A stretch of DNA of 64,000 nucleotides from Gluconacetobacter johannae (GCF_014174305.1 NZ_JABEQH010000017.1:30553-94552), one strand, 5' to 3'. Shown: positions 1-8,251, counted from the first letter of the stretch. The notes: generated from the letters alone by a model not told the origin. Made by a program: numbers and translations.

Positions 1-2
1 AT

Positions 3-179
3 GAGCAGGAGGGGCATGCTTGGCGGCATTACAACGAACTGATGAGCGTCGTTCCGTCGAAGGCGCGGACCCAGATCATGCGCCTGGTGCGCGGCGAGTT
101 CCCGGACCGGCATATGGGCGTTTCGCGGCTGGCAGAGGGGCTGGATCGGATCGCGGATGAGCTGAGGCTGGCGAGATAG
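3..179 (+). CDS. C-terminal fragment of an unidentified protein
   Basis: An open frame enters from the left edge and runs 58 codons to TAG at 177-179. The residues (ending ADELRLAR) look like ordinary coding sequence with high third-position G+C, rich in Arg and Leu and predicted helical. I do not recognise the family. It lies about 100 bases from the left end of the IS630-type element, so the element probably inserted just downstream of it. The window edge removes the start. Confidence 0.4.
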   Translation, partial: EQEGHAWRHYNELMSVVPSKARTQIMRLVRGEFPDRHMGVSRLAEGLDRIADELRLAR

Positions 180-281
180 GACTGCACGGTAGCGATGAGC
201 CTATGTCCGGGAATTACGGGATGGGGAGATGAGATAATGGGGGGGAGCCCTCGTCGATATGTAGAGGCTCCTGCGCCTGTA

Positions 282-1441
282 ATACCAACGGTTATAGATA
301 CAGACCTGTGTGAGCCCACTTTCTGAGTCCGATCGACCGGATGGTGTCAGGCAGGGCGGCAAGATTATTCCAAGCGGAACAGGCGGCGTCGATGATGTGA
401 TCGATGCCGTCGAAGACGGTGTTGGACAGCCAGTTGGCGCGAAGGAACTGCCAGATATTCTCGACCGGGTTCAGTTCGGGAGCGCGGGACGGCAGGAAGA
501 TCAGGCTGATATTGCGGGGCAGCTTCAGCTTGTCGGTGGTATGCCACCCTGCTCGATCGAGCAGCACGACAGCGTGGGCAGCGCGGGCAGCGCGAGATTT
601 CCTCGATATGCAATTGCATGCTGGCGGTACCGATGAACGGCAGCGCCAGGCCGGCGGCCTTGCCGCGCGCCGGGCAGATCGCCCCGAACAGCCAGGCATT
701 GTCGTAGCGCTGGTCGGCCGGCTGGCGTGGCCGCGTGCCGCGCCGGGCCCATTGTCGAACGATGCCATTCTTCTGGCCGATCCGGGCCTCGTCCTGGAAC
801 CAGATCTCGACCGGTTTTCCCTTCGGCAGATGGCCGGTATGAGCGCTCAGGATGCGGGGGAAGTTTTTTTGAACGCTTCCATGACGGCAGGATCCTGTCC
901 CGGATGGCGCGGCCGGGCGGTGATATAGGAAAAACCGAGCCGTTTCAGCAAGGTGGAAACGTGCCGTTCGTGGTAGACGACGCCGAAGCGCTCTTCGATC
1001 ACGCGTTGCAGATCGATCCGGCGCCAGCGCACCACACCATCGCGCTGCCGATCCGGGCCCGCCTCCACCAGGGCCTTCAATTCGACCTGCTGTGCGGCGT
1101 TCAAGCGGCAGGCCGGCCCTGCGTGCTGATGATCGCGCAGGCCATCCGGCCCTTCGGCATTGAAGCGGTGCACCCAGTCCCGCAGCGTCTGGCGGTCCAT
1201 ACCACCCACGCGGGCGGCGTCCGTCCGGCTGGCCCCGTCACGGATCGCCGCCAGGGCCAGAAGCCGGCGCGCAGCGTTCACCTGCCGACTGCGCGCCGCA
1301 AGTCGCCTCAGATCAGAAGCCGAATAGTCATCCCGTAGCTTCACCGCCCTCGTCATCAGCCAGATCCTCCCCCATCAAGAGAATCAGAGCCCGAGCCATT
1401 CGTCACTTCACACACGAGTCAGTGGCCACGTCCTTTGGTAT
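282..1441. mobile_element. IS630-family insertion sequence (degraded)
   Basis: The ends carry short imperfect inverted repeats: ATACCAACGG at 282-291 and the complement of ATACCAAAGG at 1432-1441, matching at 9 of 10 positions. TA dinucleotides flank both ends, as expected for IS630/Tc1-type elements that duplicate a TA target. The interior encodes an IS630-type DDE transposase on the minus strand, broken by frameshifts. The element sits between the unidentified C-terminal fragment and a lipoprotein gene. The exact terminal base is uncertain by a few nucleotides. Confidence 0.75.
292..1356 (-). pseudogene. IS630-family transposase, frameshifted
   Basis: The N-terminal part (1356 down to about 870) is a helix-turn-helix region typical of IS630 transposases. 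At a run of seven A (minus strand, 864-870) the frame must slip by -1 to continue through FQDEARIG, which carries the first catalytic Asp. The A7 run may be a programmed shift, since many IS630 elements use one. Near 590 a second, opposite shift is needed to reach LLDRAGWH (second Asp) and PELNPVENIW (catalytic Glu). No single reading therefore contains a complete DDE triad. The first shift could be functional; the second looks like a mutation, so the gene is probably inactive. Confidence 0.8.
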
Positions 1442-1448
1442 AACGCTA

Positions 1449-1790
1449 TTATTTCGGCAGGGACACCCGGAGTCCTTTGGTTTGCATGCAGGCCTGCCAC
1501 GTTCTTCCGCGAACTCCTCCATCAGAAGGGATAGCTACGGCGGGCAAGGTGACAATAGTCGCGCTGCTATTCACAGAATCTCCGACCCTGAGCGTATCAC
1601 CCGAAACAACATACGGGACCCCGCTCAGAACGTAAGTTGGGTTTCCCTGCAACACGGAAGCAGCACAACTCTCAGCGGCTGTCTGCACGGGATATTTGGC
1701 ATCTGATGTGGCGGAATGTTCGTCACTACAAGAAACCAGGAAAACAGACAGAAATAGAGCAGAAAACAAACGGAACCAATGTGTATTCAT
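1449..1790 (-). CDS. small putative lipoprotein
   Basis: A 113-residue product with a classic lipoprotein signal: basic/polar start MNTHWFR, hydrophobic core FSALFLSVFL, lipobox LVSC with the lipidated Cys at about residue 21, then a polar SDEHS stretch. The mature part is Ser/Thr/Val rich and contains two further Cys residues (CAAS, QACM) that could form a disulphide in the periplasm. I do not recognise a family. It ends only 8 bases from the right end of the IS630 element, so its C-terminus may be original or truncated. Base composition is lower in G+C than the host genes, suggesting acquired DNA. Confidence 0.6.
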   Translation of the reverse strand: MNTHWFRLFSALFLSVFLVSCSDEHSATSDAKYPVQTAAESCAASVLQGNPTYVLSGVPYVVSGDTLRVGDSVNSSATIVTLPAVAIPSDGGVRGRTWQACMQTKGLRVSLPK

Positions 1791-2546
1791 TCAATATATC
1801 CTTCCAACATAACCGTTACGCTAGCTCGATATTGGTTTTCGCAACCTGATTTTCTTATCTATGTCGGAAAATTTTGTAGAGTCGTGGCATAAATTTTGCG
1901 CGCAGTGGAAAGTGACCAGTAGGACACCAGATCAGGTTGGTTACCGATCTCTTTTGTGCCTGCATGTTCAGGATCCCCCGTTCGCCACACAGCTGTGGGA
2001 AATCTCGACTCCGAACCGGTGATAGGCGGCTTCCGATCCTCCCCCTAGCGCCGCTTCAATCTGGTTCGATATCGGGTTGCGTGCCGGCCGAGCCGGCTTG
2101 ACCGCGATGTCGAGGGAGGGACGTACCGAGCCGAGAAGGTCGCGACTAGTGGCACGCTAGTCGTCCGCGCGCACCTAGTGCGGTCTATGGTCGACGAGGA
2201 CACGGGGGATTATGGCGAGCCGGAGATCCTGGCGGCCGTGGGGGATGTGCCGGAGGTTGAGGGCTGAGGTCGACCTAGTGGACACCCCGCCGCCCGGCAG
2301 GGCGACTCCAGCCCATCGTCCGCAGACTCCTGCCAATTTCAGGGTGCCCCCATCTGATTTCGGCCAGGTTTAGCCCGGCGGGCGTACACCCTCGCGCCCA
2401 CCGTGTAACCCGGCAGAAAACTGCCGTTTATGGGTGGCGGTCTGGGGGATTTCGCCCAGATTGGCCCGCGCAGGTACGCACGCATTTAGGCGCAAGAAAA
2501 GGCCGCTGGGGCGGGAGTGGAAACGGCGCCGCATGGAGATCAATTG
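1791..2546. other. long gap with a decayed coding remnant
   Basis: No convincing intact gene. The first 100 bases are AT-rich and probably hold the lipoprotein promoter. From about 2112 to the TGA at 2265-2267 one plus-strand frame reads an uninterrupted, protein-like sequence (TYRAEKVATSGTLVVRAHLV, then an acidic ending PEVEG), including an ATG at 2187. It has no clear start or ribosome site and looks like the C-terminal remnant of a lost gene. A small hairpin (CGGCAG-aaaa-CTGCCG) lies near 2412-2427 without a T-run. Confidence 0.35.
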
Positions 2547-3164
2547 CTAGATAGGATCTCCTAGAGAAAAGCGACCGTGATCCCATATGAGAATGTCACT
2601 GAGCGTCGAACGCTTAATCCAAGGGAGGCCGACATATCCATAGTCCATTTGGACGGTCATTTTCGCGTATTGTGGTTGCATTGGAGCAGAAATGGCTCGG
2701 CAATCAAACGACCTTGCTGAGCCGGAATCAATTATTTGTTCATCTATTGATCTTTCAAATGTGCTGTTGTCTATTTGTATTCCAGAGTAAGAAGCTTTTA
2801 TTATTTTGCAATGTCCTCCAAATATCTTTATTGGAAATAATATGCTATTGTTTTTTAATTCGAACGGTGCGCCAAAACTTCCGATTTGATATAGATTGGA
2901 AGAGTCGAAAGAAAGCTCCGTTGGCCAAAGGGGGCCGATTACAGTTGAGAGGGCCAAACATGCGCCAAAAGCAGAACCTGCAACAGTCCAGGCCGACCTC
3001 CAGAAGCCATAATGTGGTTGATCTTGTGATTCTAGGATCGTTTCTTGGGATTGCTGTTCCTGTTGGTGTCTTGTTGATAAAGTACGCCTTAGGATAAAAG
3101 AGCAGATACCAAAAATTAAAAGTCCGAATATTCCAGATATAATCTTAAGCGTAATTATTGACAT
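2547..3164 (-). CDS. AT-rich putative membrane protein
   Basis: A 205-residue product. Residues about 5-25 (ISGIFGLLIFGICSFIL) form a transmembrane helix. A short polar Gln/Glu-rich linker follows, then a second hydrophobic segment near residues 58-78 (AWTVAGSAFGACLALSTVI). The remaining 120 residues look like an extracytoplasmic beta-rich domain ending in DHGRFSLGDPI. Codon use and composition are markedly AT-rich compared with both the prophage and the host genes, a strong sign of recent transfer. No family recognised. It stands alone in the accessory region; a surface or exclusion role is possible but unsupported. Confidence 0.6.
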   Translation of the reverse strand: MSIITLKIISGIFGLLIFGICSFILRRTLSTRHQQEQQSQETILESQDQPHYGFWRSAWTVAGSAFGACLALSTVIGPLWPTELSFDSSNLYQIGSFGAPFELKNNSILFPIKIFGGHCKIIKASYSGIQIDNSTFERSIDEQIIDSGSARSFDCRAISAPMQPQYAKMTVQMDYGYVGLPWIKRSTLSDILIWDHGRFSLGDPI

Positions 3165-3283
3165 AATTTACTTCCTATAGAGCTTCACACCCGCCGCGCG
3201 AACCAGACGACGCTCTGGAGCGCCTTTGCGGCATCTGTCGCCGTCGCCTTCTTCATAGCCATCTGCGGTGCTCCTGTCGGCGC

Positions 3284-3627
3284 TCACGCCGCTTCCATTG
3301 CCCGCCGGACCGCCTCCGGCTCTCGCCACACCACACGCAACAGTGTCCGCATAGCGGGGTCAAGGCGCGCACGCCCTTGCTCCCAGTTCCGCCACATCGC
3401 GACCGGCATGCCGATCGGGGCCGCTATCGCCGTCTGTGTCATCCCCATGCGGCGCCGAACCGTTGCTGGGATGGGATAGACGCCCCCAGGTCATCAGGAG
3501 GCCTCAGTGCCGTCCCACGCGCCTGGCGGGCTATATCCTCGTCCGTGGTCGTCCTGACGCGGTCCCAGTCGATCGTGGACCGACGGGACATCGCTTCCTT
3601 CAAAGTCATTCTCGCCATCTGCGCCAC
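3284..3627 (-). pseudogene. helix-turn-helix antitoxin (HigA-like), frameshifted
   Basis: The first part reads MARMTLKEAMSRRSTIDWDR and continues to about 3470, where a single-base indel in the repeated ATCCCATCCC stretch throws the frame to an early stop. Shifting frame recovers a typical helix-turn-helix: MGMTQTAIAAPIGMPVAMWR, then NWEQGRARLDPAMRTLL and REPEAVRRAMEAA to a stop at 3284. The C-terminal layout (WEQG, A-RTLL, REP-AV) matches the intact antitoxin directly upstream at 3656-3967, so the two look like tandem paralogues. No separate toxin gene is visible for this copy. Confidence 0.6.
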
Positions 3628-3655
3628 TCCTGCCAGCTAACCTGGCGGCCCAAAT

Positions 3656-3967
3656 TTACGCCTGAGCCAGCACCCGCTCGACCGCCTGGGGTTCCCGGTC
3701 GATCACCAGCAGAAGCGTCCTGGCGGCCTTCTCCGGCCGTCTCAGCCCCTGCTCCCAATCCCGCACCGCGTTGCGGCTGAACCCGAAGCGATTGGCAAAG
3801 GCTTCTCGAGTCAGACCGGTCCGGGCACGGATCTGGCGCACGTCCACGACCGCCGGCGGGGACCATATGCGCGCCGCCGCACGCGTTCCCTCCAGGATCT
3901 GCAATCCCTCTTCGAGAGAGGCCAGCAGTTCGTCGGCGATGTTCTTCTTCGCGCGAGGCATCGTCAT
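3656..3967 (-). CDS. HigA-type antitoxin, helix-turn-helix
   Basis: A 103-residue DNA-binding protein. The N-terminal part is charged (MPRAKKNIADELLASLEEG). Residues about 43-100 hold an Xre-type helix-turn-helix (VRQIRARTGLTREAFANRFG, then SRNAVRDWEQG) ending in REPQAVERVLAQA, the usual architecture of HigA-like antitoxins in reversed-order type II modules. Its ATG overlaps the toxin stop codon (ATGA), so toxin and antitoxin are translationally coupled with the toxin first. It would neutralise the toxin and repress their shared promoter through the palindrome upstream of the toxin gene. Confidence 0.8.
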   Translation of the reverse strand: MTMPRAKKNIADELLASLEEGLQILEGTRAAARIWSPPAVVDVRQIRARTGLTREAFANRFGFSRNAVRDWEQGLRRPEKAARTLLLVIDREPQAVERVLAQA

Positions 3968-4302
3968 GTCCCTTTCCCTGCCATCATCTTCATGCGGGCA
4001 ACGACCGCCAGCATAGCCTTACGCTGGTCGGGCGACGGATTGGCCTGCTCGTTCTTGCCGTAGATCAGGAGGGCGAGAGCAGGGAGGTCGTCCGACACCA
4101 CGTACCAGATCACACGGAACGCGCCGCGCTTCCCTTGGCCGCCGGCCGCAAAGCGCATCTTCCGGATGCCGCCAAGCCCCGGAACCAGGTCCCCACCATA
4201 AGGGTCGCTTGCCAGCACCCTGATCAACTCGTTGCGCTCGTCCTTGTTCAGGAGGTCATCGGCGCGCTTGGTGAAGATCGAGGTTTCGGCGACCGTGTGC
4301 AT
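3964..4302 (-). CDS. RelE/HigB-superfamily toxin
   Basis: A 112-residue product from the ATG at 4302 (MHTVAETSIFTKRADDLLNK). A longer frame reaches back to 4362, but its first codons lie inside the palindromic operator, so 4302 is preferred. Features typical of the RelE fold: early helix FTKRADDLL, GLGGIRKMRFA, GKRGAFRVIWYV, then ALALLIYGKNEQANPSPDQR and a C-terminal helix. Enzymes of this type cleave mRNA, often at the ribosome; the basic residues in KRGAFR fit that role. The following antitoxin overlaps by four bases. This could be a prophage maintenance or defence module. Confidence 0.8.
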   Translation of the reverse strand: MHTVAETSIFTKRADDLLNKDERNELIRVLASDPYGGDLVPGLGGIRKMRFAAGGQGKRGAFRVIWYVVSDDLPALALLIYGKNEQANPSPDQRKAMLAVVARMKMMAGKGT

Positions 4303-4346
4303 GGCACGATTGATACCGCAGCGCGGCACATTTGGCAAGACTGAAA

Positions 4347-4361
4347 TGCCGCATTGCGGCA
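4347..4361. promoter_or_regulatory. palindromic operator of the toxin-antitoxin pair
   Basis: TGCCGCA-T-TGCGGCA is a perfect 15-base palindrome. A second, less perfect copy of the same half-sites (ACCGCA..GCGGCA) lies closer to the toxin start, near 4315-4327. Two palindromes just upstream of a toxin-antitoxin operon are the usual arrangement for autorepression by the antitoxin/toxin complex. No binding evidence exists beyond symmetry and position. Confidence 0.5.
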
Positions 4362-4375
4362 CTCGTTCGGGATGG

Positions 4376-4485
4376 CGCGAACTTGCGAACTTCGACGAAC
4401 TTTCAGAAATTTGGAAGTTCGCAGAACACCCGGAATACCGCCGCGAACTTCTTCCGGTCCCTATAGAGAAGTTCGCAAGTTCGCG
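4376..4485. repeat. nested inverted-repeat array of GCGAACTT units
   Basis: An 18-base arm at 4376-4393 (CGCGAACTTGCGAACTTC) is repeated as a perfect reverse complement at 4468-4485. Each arm itself holds two GCGAACTT units. Between the arms lie GACGAACTT, GGAAGTTCGC and CCGCGAACTTC, forming an inner inverted repeat. The whole 110 bases could fold as a branched cruciform or bind a dimeric protein cooperatively. No coding capacity is evident. It lies between the toxin-antitoxin operon and the first prophage structural gene. Confidence 0.75.
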
Positions 4486-4769
4486 CCCCGTTTTCGCCGC
4501 GAAAAGCCCCCCTGTGCCAGTGCGGTGCCCGCACTTCTGGGCACCCGCTCCGCTCGACCCAGAAGCGAGCTGTCCCAGGGAGGCTTGGAGCGTCTGGCGA
4601 CCGGCCTACCCAGCGGGTCCCAACAGATGGCCTCCAACCAGTCCCTGATGTAGGTGGGCAGGATATTTGGTCGCGTGGGATGCTTGAGCAGGCGACCCGA
4701 AATTCCCCCTTGCGCACCCCGCCAAAACATGCGCAAAGTAACCGCGCCATATTCGCGTCCAACGCACGG

Positions 4770-4802
4770 AGCCGGACAGGAGCGATCCTGATCCGGCTTT
4801 TT
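4770..4802 (+). terminator. rho-independent terminator
   Basis: AGCCGGA(c)AGGA, loop, then TCCTGATCCGGCT followed by TTTTT forms a 12-base-pair stem with one bulge and a U-run. It would stop rightward transcription entering from the 4363-4770 stretch, which holds no convincing gene, just before the prophage late operon begins. The late genes therefore need their own promoter between about 4803 and 5698. Confidence 0.7.
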
Positions 4803-4858
4803 CATGTCCGGAAGGCTCAGGCGGCGAGAGAGTGTGGCAAGGAAGGACTGATCCCGGC

Positions 4859-5521
4859 ATGGCCGACTTGTCGATCAAGCTCGACACGACGGCCGTCACC
4901 CGAAAACTGGCTGCGTTTCGTCGGCAGATCTCGTTCGTCGTTGCCGGTGCAATCAACGATCTCGCGTTCCAGGCGATGCGTGCCGAAAACGCGGCGATGT
5001 CGGATATCTTCGCCCATCCTCGACCCTTCACCCATCGCTCTGCTCAGGTGGAGAAGCGGGCGACCAAGGCGGACCTCACAGCCGTCGTTTCATTGCGCGA
5101 TGCCCAGGCCAAATACCTGACCCCCTACGAAACCGGCGGCCCGCACGAGACGCCGGGAAAGGCGCTGCTGGTTCCTGCCGATGTCAGGCTCGACCAATAC
5201 GGGCAGTTGCCCAAAGGCGCGATCAAACGGCTTGCGGCGCGGCCTGACGTGTTCTTCGGCACTGTCCGGGGCATCACGGGCTTCTGGCTCAGGCCGCCGA
5301 CGCTCGACACCAAAGGGCGACCGAAGGGTGGCCGACGTGGCGCGATGAACAGCCGTCTGCACCAGAATACGGGGCTGACGCTGTTGCTGAGGGTCGGGCA
5401 GAACAAGCCCGTCACGAAGCGGTTGAACTTCCGACGCAGGGCCATCGACATCGTGGAGCGGAAGGGGGCCGATGCGATCCGGGGCGCGCTGCAGAAGGCA
5501 TTGGCGACGGCGCGGCCCTGA
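4859..5521 (+). CDS. phage structural protein, possibly tail completion
   Basis: A 220-residue product from ATG 4859 (MADLSIKLDTTAVTRKLAAF); an upstream start at 4832 adds nine unlikely residues. Early residues form an amphipathic helix followed by a hydrophobic helix (ISFVVAGAINDLAFQAMRA). A basic middle region (TKGRPKGGRRGAMNSRLH) and a C-terminal helix end in LQKALATARP. Size, basic charge and the C-terminal helix resemble minor tail/tail-completion proteins of the gpZ or HK97 gp10 type, but I cannot assign it firmly. It is unusual in lying upstream of the small terminase gene, separated by a dyad-rich 176-base gap. Confidence 0.5.
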   Translation: MADLSIKLDTTAVTRKLAAFRRQISFVVAGAINDLAFQAMRAENAAMSDIFAHPRPFTHRSAQVEKRATKADLTAVVSLRDAQAKYLTPYETGGPHETPGKALLVPADVRLDQYGQLPKGAIKRLAARPDVFFGTVRGITGFWLRPPTLDTKGRPKGGRRGAMNSRLHQNTGLTLLLRVGQNKPVTKRLNFRRRAIDIVERKGADAIRGALQKALATARP

Positions 5522-5697
5522 GGCGAAGTGTTGCATTCCGGCAACGGTCGATCGAGCCATGCGCATGGCGCGTGGCTAGGGGTGGTCATACCCCCCCCGT
5601 GCATGGGTCCCTCTGACCCACTCCCCCGATCGGGGGTATTGCGCCAGCCCGTACGATCCCTAGCTGAGGTCATTTTTTAGGGTTGCAGTTGCAGGTC
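5522..5697. other. dyad-rich gap before terminase genes, candidate cos or promoter region
   Basis: No gene is seen. The stretch is full of dyads: a perfect CCCCCGATCGGGGG at 5623-5636, GGGTC-cctct-GACCC at about 5605-5619, and a GGGGTGGTCATACCCC hairpin near 5580. Lambda-type phages with a GpA-family terminase usually have their cohesive-end site directly upstream of the small terminase gene, which is where this lies. A late promoter is an alternative. Neither is shown by sequence alone. Confidence 0.35.
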
Positions 5698-6249
5698 ATG
5701 GCGGGATCCATCAGCCAGAGCGAAGCGGCCCGCCGAGCGGGCGTGAGTCGTGCCGCCATCCAGAAGCATCTAGCCTCAGGCAGGATTGTTTCGGACGGCA
5801 ATAAGGTGGACCTCGCCTCGTTCGAGGTCTGGATGGCATGCCGGTCCGACCTGCAACCCGGGGTGCAACCTGCGACCCCGCCGGTTGCAGTTCCGGGCCA
5901 GCCCTCCGAGGCACCTGAAACCGCGGCGGCGCACCTCATCAACGAGAACGGGGCGCCCTATCAGACGCCCGAAGCCATCCGGATCAAGGAGAACTACAAC
6001 GCCCTCCTGAAGCAGCTCGAATACGACCTGAAGTCCGGAAAGGTCGTCGAGGCCGCCCTGGTGACGAAAGCGGTGGGCGAGGAATACGCGCGGGTCCGCA
6101 CACGCCTCCTGGCTATACCCGCGGAACAGGCGCCGGCGCTGCACCGATGCAAGACCGTCGCCGAACTCCAGGACCGGCTCCTGACCCTCATCACCAGAGT
6201 CCTTGAAGAACTGACATCTGATGGAGATCCAGACCCCGGCCGGAGCTGA
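5698..6249 (+). CDS. terminase small subunit (Nu1-like)
   Basis: A 183-residue product starting MAGSISQSEAARRAGVSRAA, a winged-helix/helix-turn-helix like lambda Nu1 that recognises the packaging site. A TTG start at 5683 is possible but lacks support. A Pro-rich linker (about residues 60-85) connects to a helical region (PEAIRIKENYNALLKQLEYD, then KSGKVVEAALVTKAVGEEYA) that would bind the large subunit. Its end overlaps the large subunit gene by 29 bases, consistent with coupled translation of a terminase complex. Confidence 0.85.
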   Translation: MAGSISQSEAARRAGVSRAAIQKHLASGRIVSDGNKVDLASFEVWMACRSDLQPGVQPATPPVAVPGQPSEAPETAAAHLINENGAPYQTPEAIRIKENYNALLKQLEYDLKSGKVVEAALVTKAVGEEYARVRTRLLAIPAEQAPALHRCKTVAELQDRLLTLITRVLEELTSDGDPDPGRS

Positions 6250-8251
6250 TCCCCAATACCTGCCCGGCTACGCGACATTCCTGGGCGGCCTGGCGGCGGC
6301 CCGCCGGGCCAACCTTCGGCCGCCGCCCAAGCTATCCCTGAGCGAATGGGCCGGGCGTTATGCGATCCTGTCGCGGGAAACGAGCGCGCAGACAGGCCGC
6401 TTCGAGGCATTCGCCTACCAGATCGGCATGATGGATGCCGTCACGGACCCGACCGTCGAACAGGTCTCGGTGATGAAGTCGGCCCGAGTCGGCTACACCA
6501 AGATCCTGGATCACGTGGTCGGATATTACCTGCACCAGGATCCCTCCCCGATCCTGATGGTGCAGCCTCGCGAAAGCGATGCGGAAGACTACAGCAAGTC
6601 CGAAATCGCCCCGATGCTTCGGGACACGCCTGTGCTGGCCGAGATCGCCGGCGATCCGAAAGCCAAGTCGACCGAGCAGACCCTGCTGAAGAAGACTATG
6701 CTGAACGGGTCTTCCCTCACTCTCGTGGGGGCCAATAGCCCGGGCGGATTCCGGCGCATCACGGCTCGCATCATCCTGTTCGATGAAGTTGACGGCTATC
6801 CCAGCGGCGGCGCGGGGGCGGAGGGCGATCAGATCGCCCTGGGCACGAAGCGGTCGGAGACCTTCTGGAACCGCAAGATCGTCGCCGGATCGACACCGAC
6901 GGTTGCCGGCATCAGCCGTATCGAAAAGAGGTTCGATGAGGGCGACCGGCGCCGGTTTCATGTGCCGTGCCCGCATTGCGGGGAGGCGCAGGTTCTGGAA
7001 TGGGGCGGCCCGGACTCGCCGCACGGGATCAAATGGGACAAGGCCGAGGACGGCGCGCATCTGCCGGAAACGGCGCATTACGTGTGCCGGCACAACGGCT
7101 GCATCATCGAGGACGTCGACAAGCCGGGCATGATCGCCGGCGGCGAATGGATCGCCGAGGCGCCGTTCAAGGGCCATGCGTCGTTCCACATCTGCGCCCT
7201 CTATTCGCTGTTCCCGAACGCGGCCTGGTCGAAGCTGGTAGGCGAATGGCTGAAGGTGAAGGCCGACCCGCTCCAGCGGCAGACCTTCATCAACCTGGTC
7301 CTCGGCGAACCCTACGAGGACCGCGGGGACGGCGCGCTGAACGAGGTGACGCTGGCCGCGCGGGTCGAGACTTGGGCGGCGGAGGTGCCTGACGGCGTCG
7401 CCGTGCTCACGGCCGCCGGCGATACGCAGGACGACCGCGTTGAACTGGAGATCGCCGGCTGGGGTCGCAATGAAGAGCGCTGGTCGATCGCCCACATCGT
7501 GATCGAGGGCGATCCAGACGGACCGGAATTGTGGGGGCGGGTCGATGAGGTCCTGAAGCGCCAGTGGTTCCGGGCAGACGGCCGACCATTCACCGTCATG
7601 GCTGCCTGCATCGACTCTGGCGGCCACCATACGCAGAAGGTCTACGAGTTCTGCAAGGCGCGGCTGGGCCGCAAGATCTGGGCCGTGAAGGGCGAATCCG
7701 CCCGCGGCGGCGCACGCTCGCCGGTCTGGCCGACAAAGCGGCCCACCGCGCGGACAAAGGCGTCCTTTCGTCCGGTCATCATCGGCGTCAATGCGGCGAA
7801 GGACGTCATTCGGAGCCGGCTGCACCTGGATCCCCCGAAAAATGGGGAATCATGTGCGGGCTTCATGCATTACCCCGCCGACCGGGACATCAACTATTTC
7901 GCGCAGATGGTGGCCGAACGGTCGGTCCGGAAGCACGAACGCGGCCAGGTGTTCCGGGTCTGGGAGTTGTTGCCCGGTCGGCGGAACGAGGCCCTCGATC
8001 TGGCGGTCTACAGCTACGCCGCGCTGTGCGGTCTGCTCTATTTCGGCCTGCAACTGAACAAACGGGCCGATCAGGCCGCCGCGACCCTGCCGGATCTCGC
8101 CGCCCGACAGGAGGCGCCGCCGAGTGCAGCCGGCGACCCCGCTCCATCGGATCGCATCGGCCAGGAGGTGGCGGTGACAGACGGCCGCCCCCTGGCCAGG
8201 GCAGCACCTGAGCCGCCGAAGGCGCGGCGATCTCGCTGGGACTATTCGTGA
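6221..8251 (+). CDS. terminase large subunit, GpA family
   Basis: A 676-residue packaging motor ATPase-nuclease. Residues 86-94 (KSARVGYTK) fit the atypical Walker A of the lambda gpA family; residues 185-191 (ILFDEVD) are Walker B. A cysteine cluster (CPHCG, later CRHNGC) is seen near residues 247-290, common in GpA-type terminases. The C-terminal third carries the nuclease region with conserved acidic residues (GDTQDD, IDSGG) and ends in a variable Pro/Ala-rich tail. Length is near the family norm of about 640. It cuts concatemers and drives DNA into the prohead through the portal. Its stop overlaps the next start. Confidence 0.95.
   Translation: MEIQTPAGADPQYLPGYATFLGGLAAARRANLRPPPKLSLSEWAGRYAILSRETSAQTGRFEAFAYQIGMMDAVTDPTVEQVSVMKSARVGYTKILDHVVGYYLHQDPSPILMVQPRESDAEDYSKSEIAPMLRDTPVLAEIAGDPKAKSTEQTLLKKTMLNGSSLTLVGANSPGGFRRITARIILFDEVDGYPSGGAGAEGDQIALGTKRSETFWNRKIVAGSTPTVAGISRIEKRFDEGDRRRFHVPCPHCGEAQVLEWGGPDSPHGIKWDKAEDGAHLPETAHYVCRHNGCIIEDVDKPGMIAGGEWIAEAPFKGHASFHICALYSLFPNAAWSKLVGEWLKVKADPLQRQTFINLVLGEPYEDRGDGALNEVTLAARVETWAAEVPDGVAVLTAAGDTQDDRVELEIAGWGRNEERWSIAHIVIEGDPDGPELWGRVDEVLKRQWFRADGRPFTVMAACIDSGGHHTQKVYEFCKARLGRKIWAVKGESARGGARSPVWPTKRPTARTKASFRPVIIGVNAAKDVIRSRLHLDPPKNGESCAGFMHYPADRDINYFAQMVAERSVRKHERGQVFRVWELLPGRRNEALDLAVYSYAALCGLLYFGLQLNKRADQAAATLPDLAARQEAPPSAAGDPAPSDRIGQEVAVTDGRPLARAAPEPPKARRSRWDYS

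Noticed and set aside
4303..4362. A longer start for the HigB-type toxin
   Set aside because: The extra residues are encoded by the palindromic operator and do not match the family; the ATG at 4302 fits the RelE fold.
4403..4805. Two minus-strand frames of about 115 residues over the repeat array
   Set aside because: They overlap each other and the inverted repeats, have no ribosome site and end in sequence imposed by the repeats; the plus-strand terminator at 4770-4802 also argues against them.
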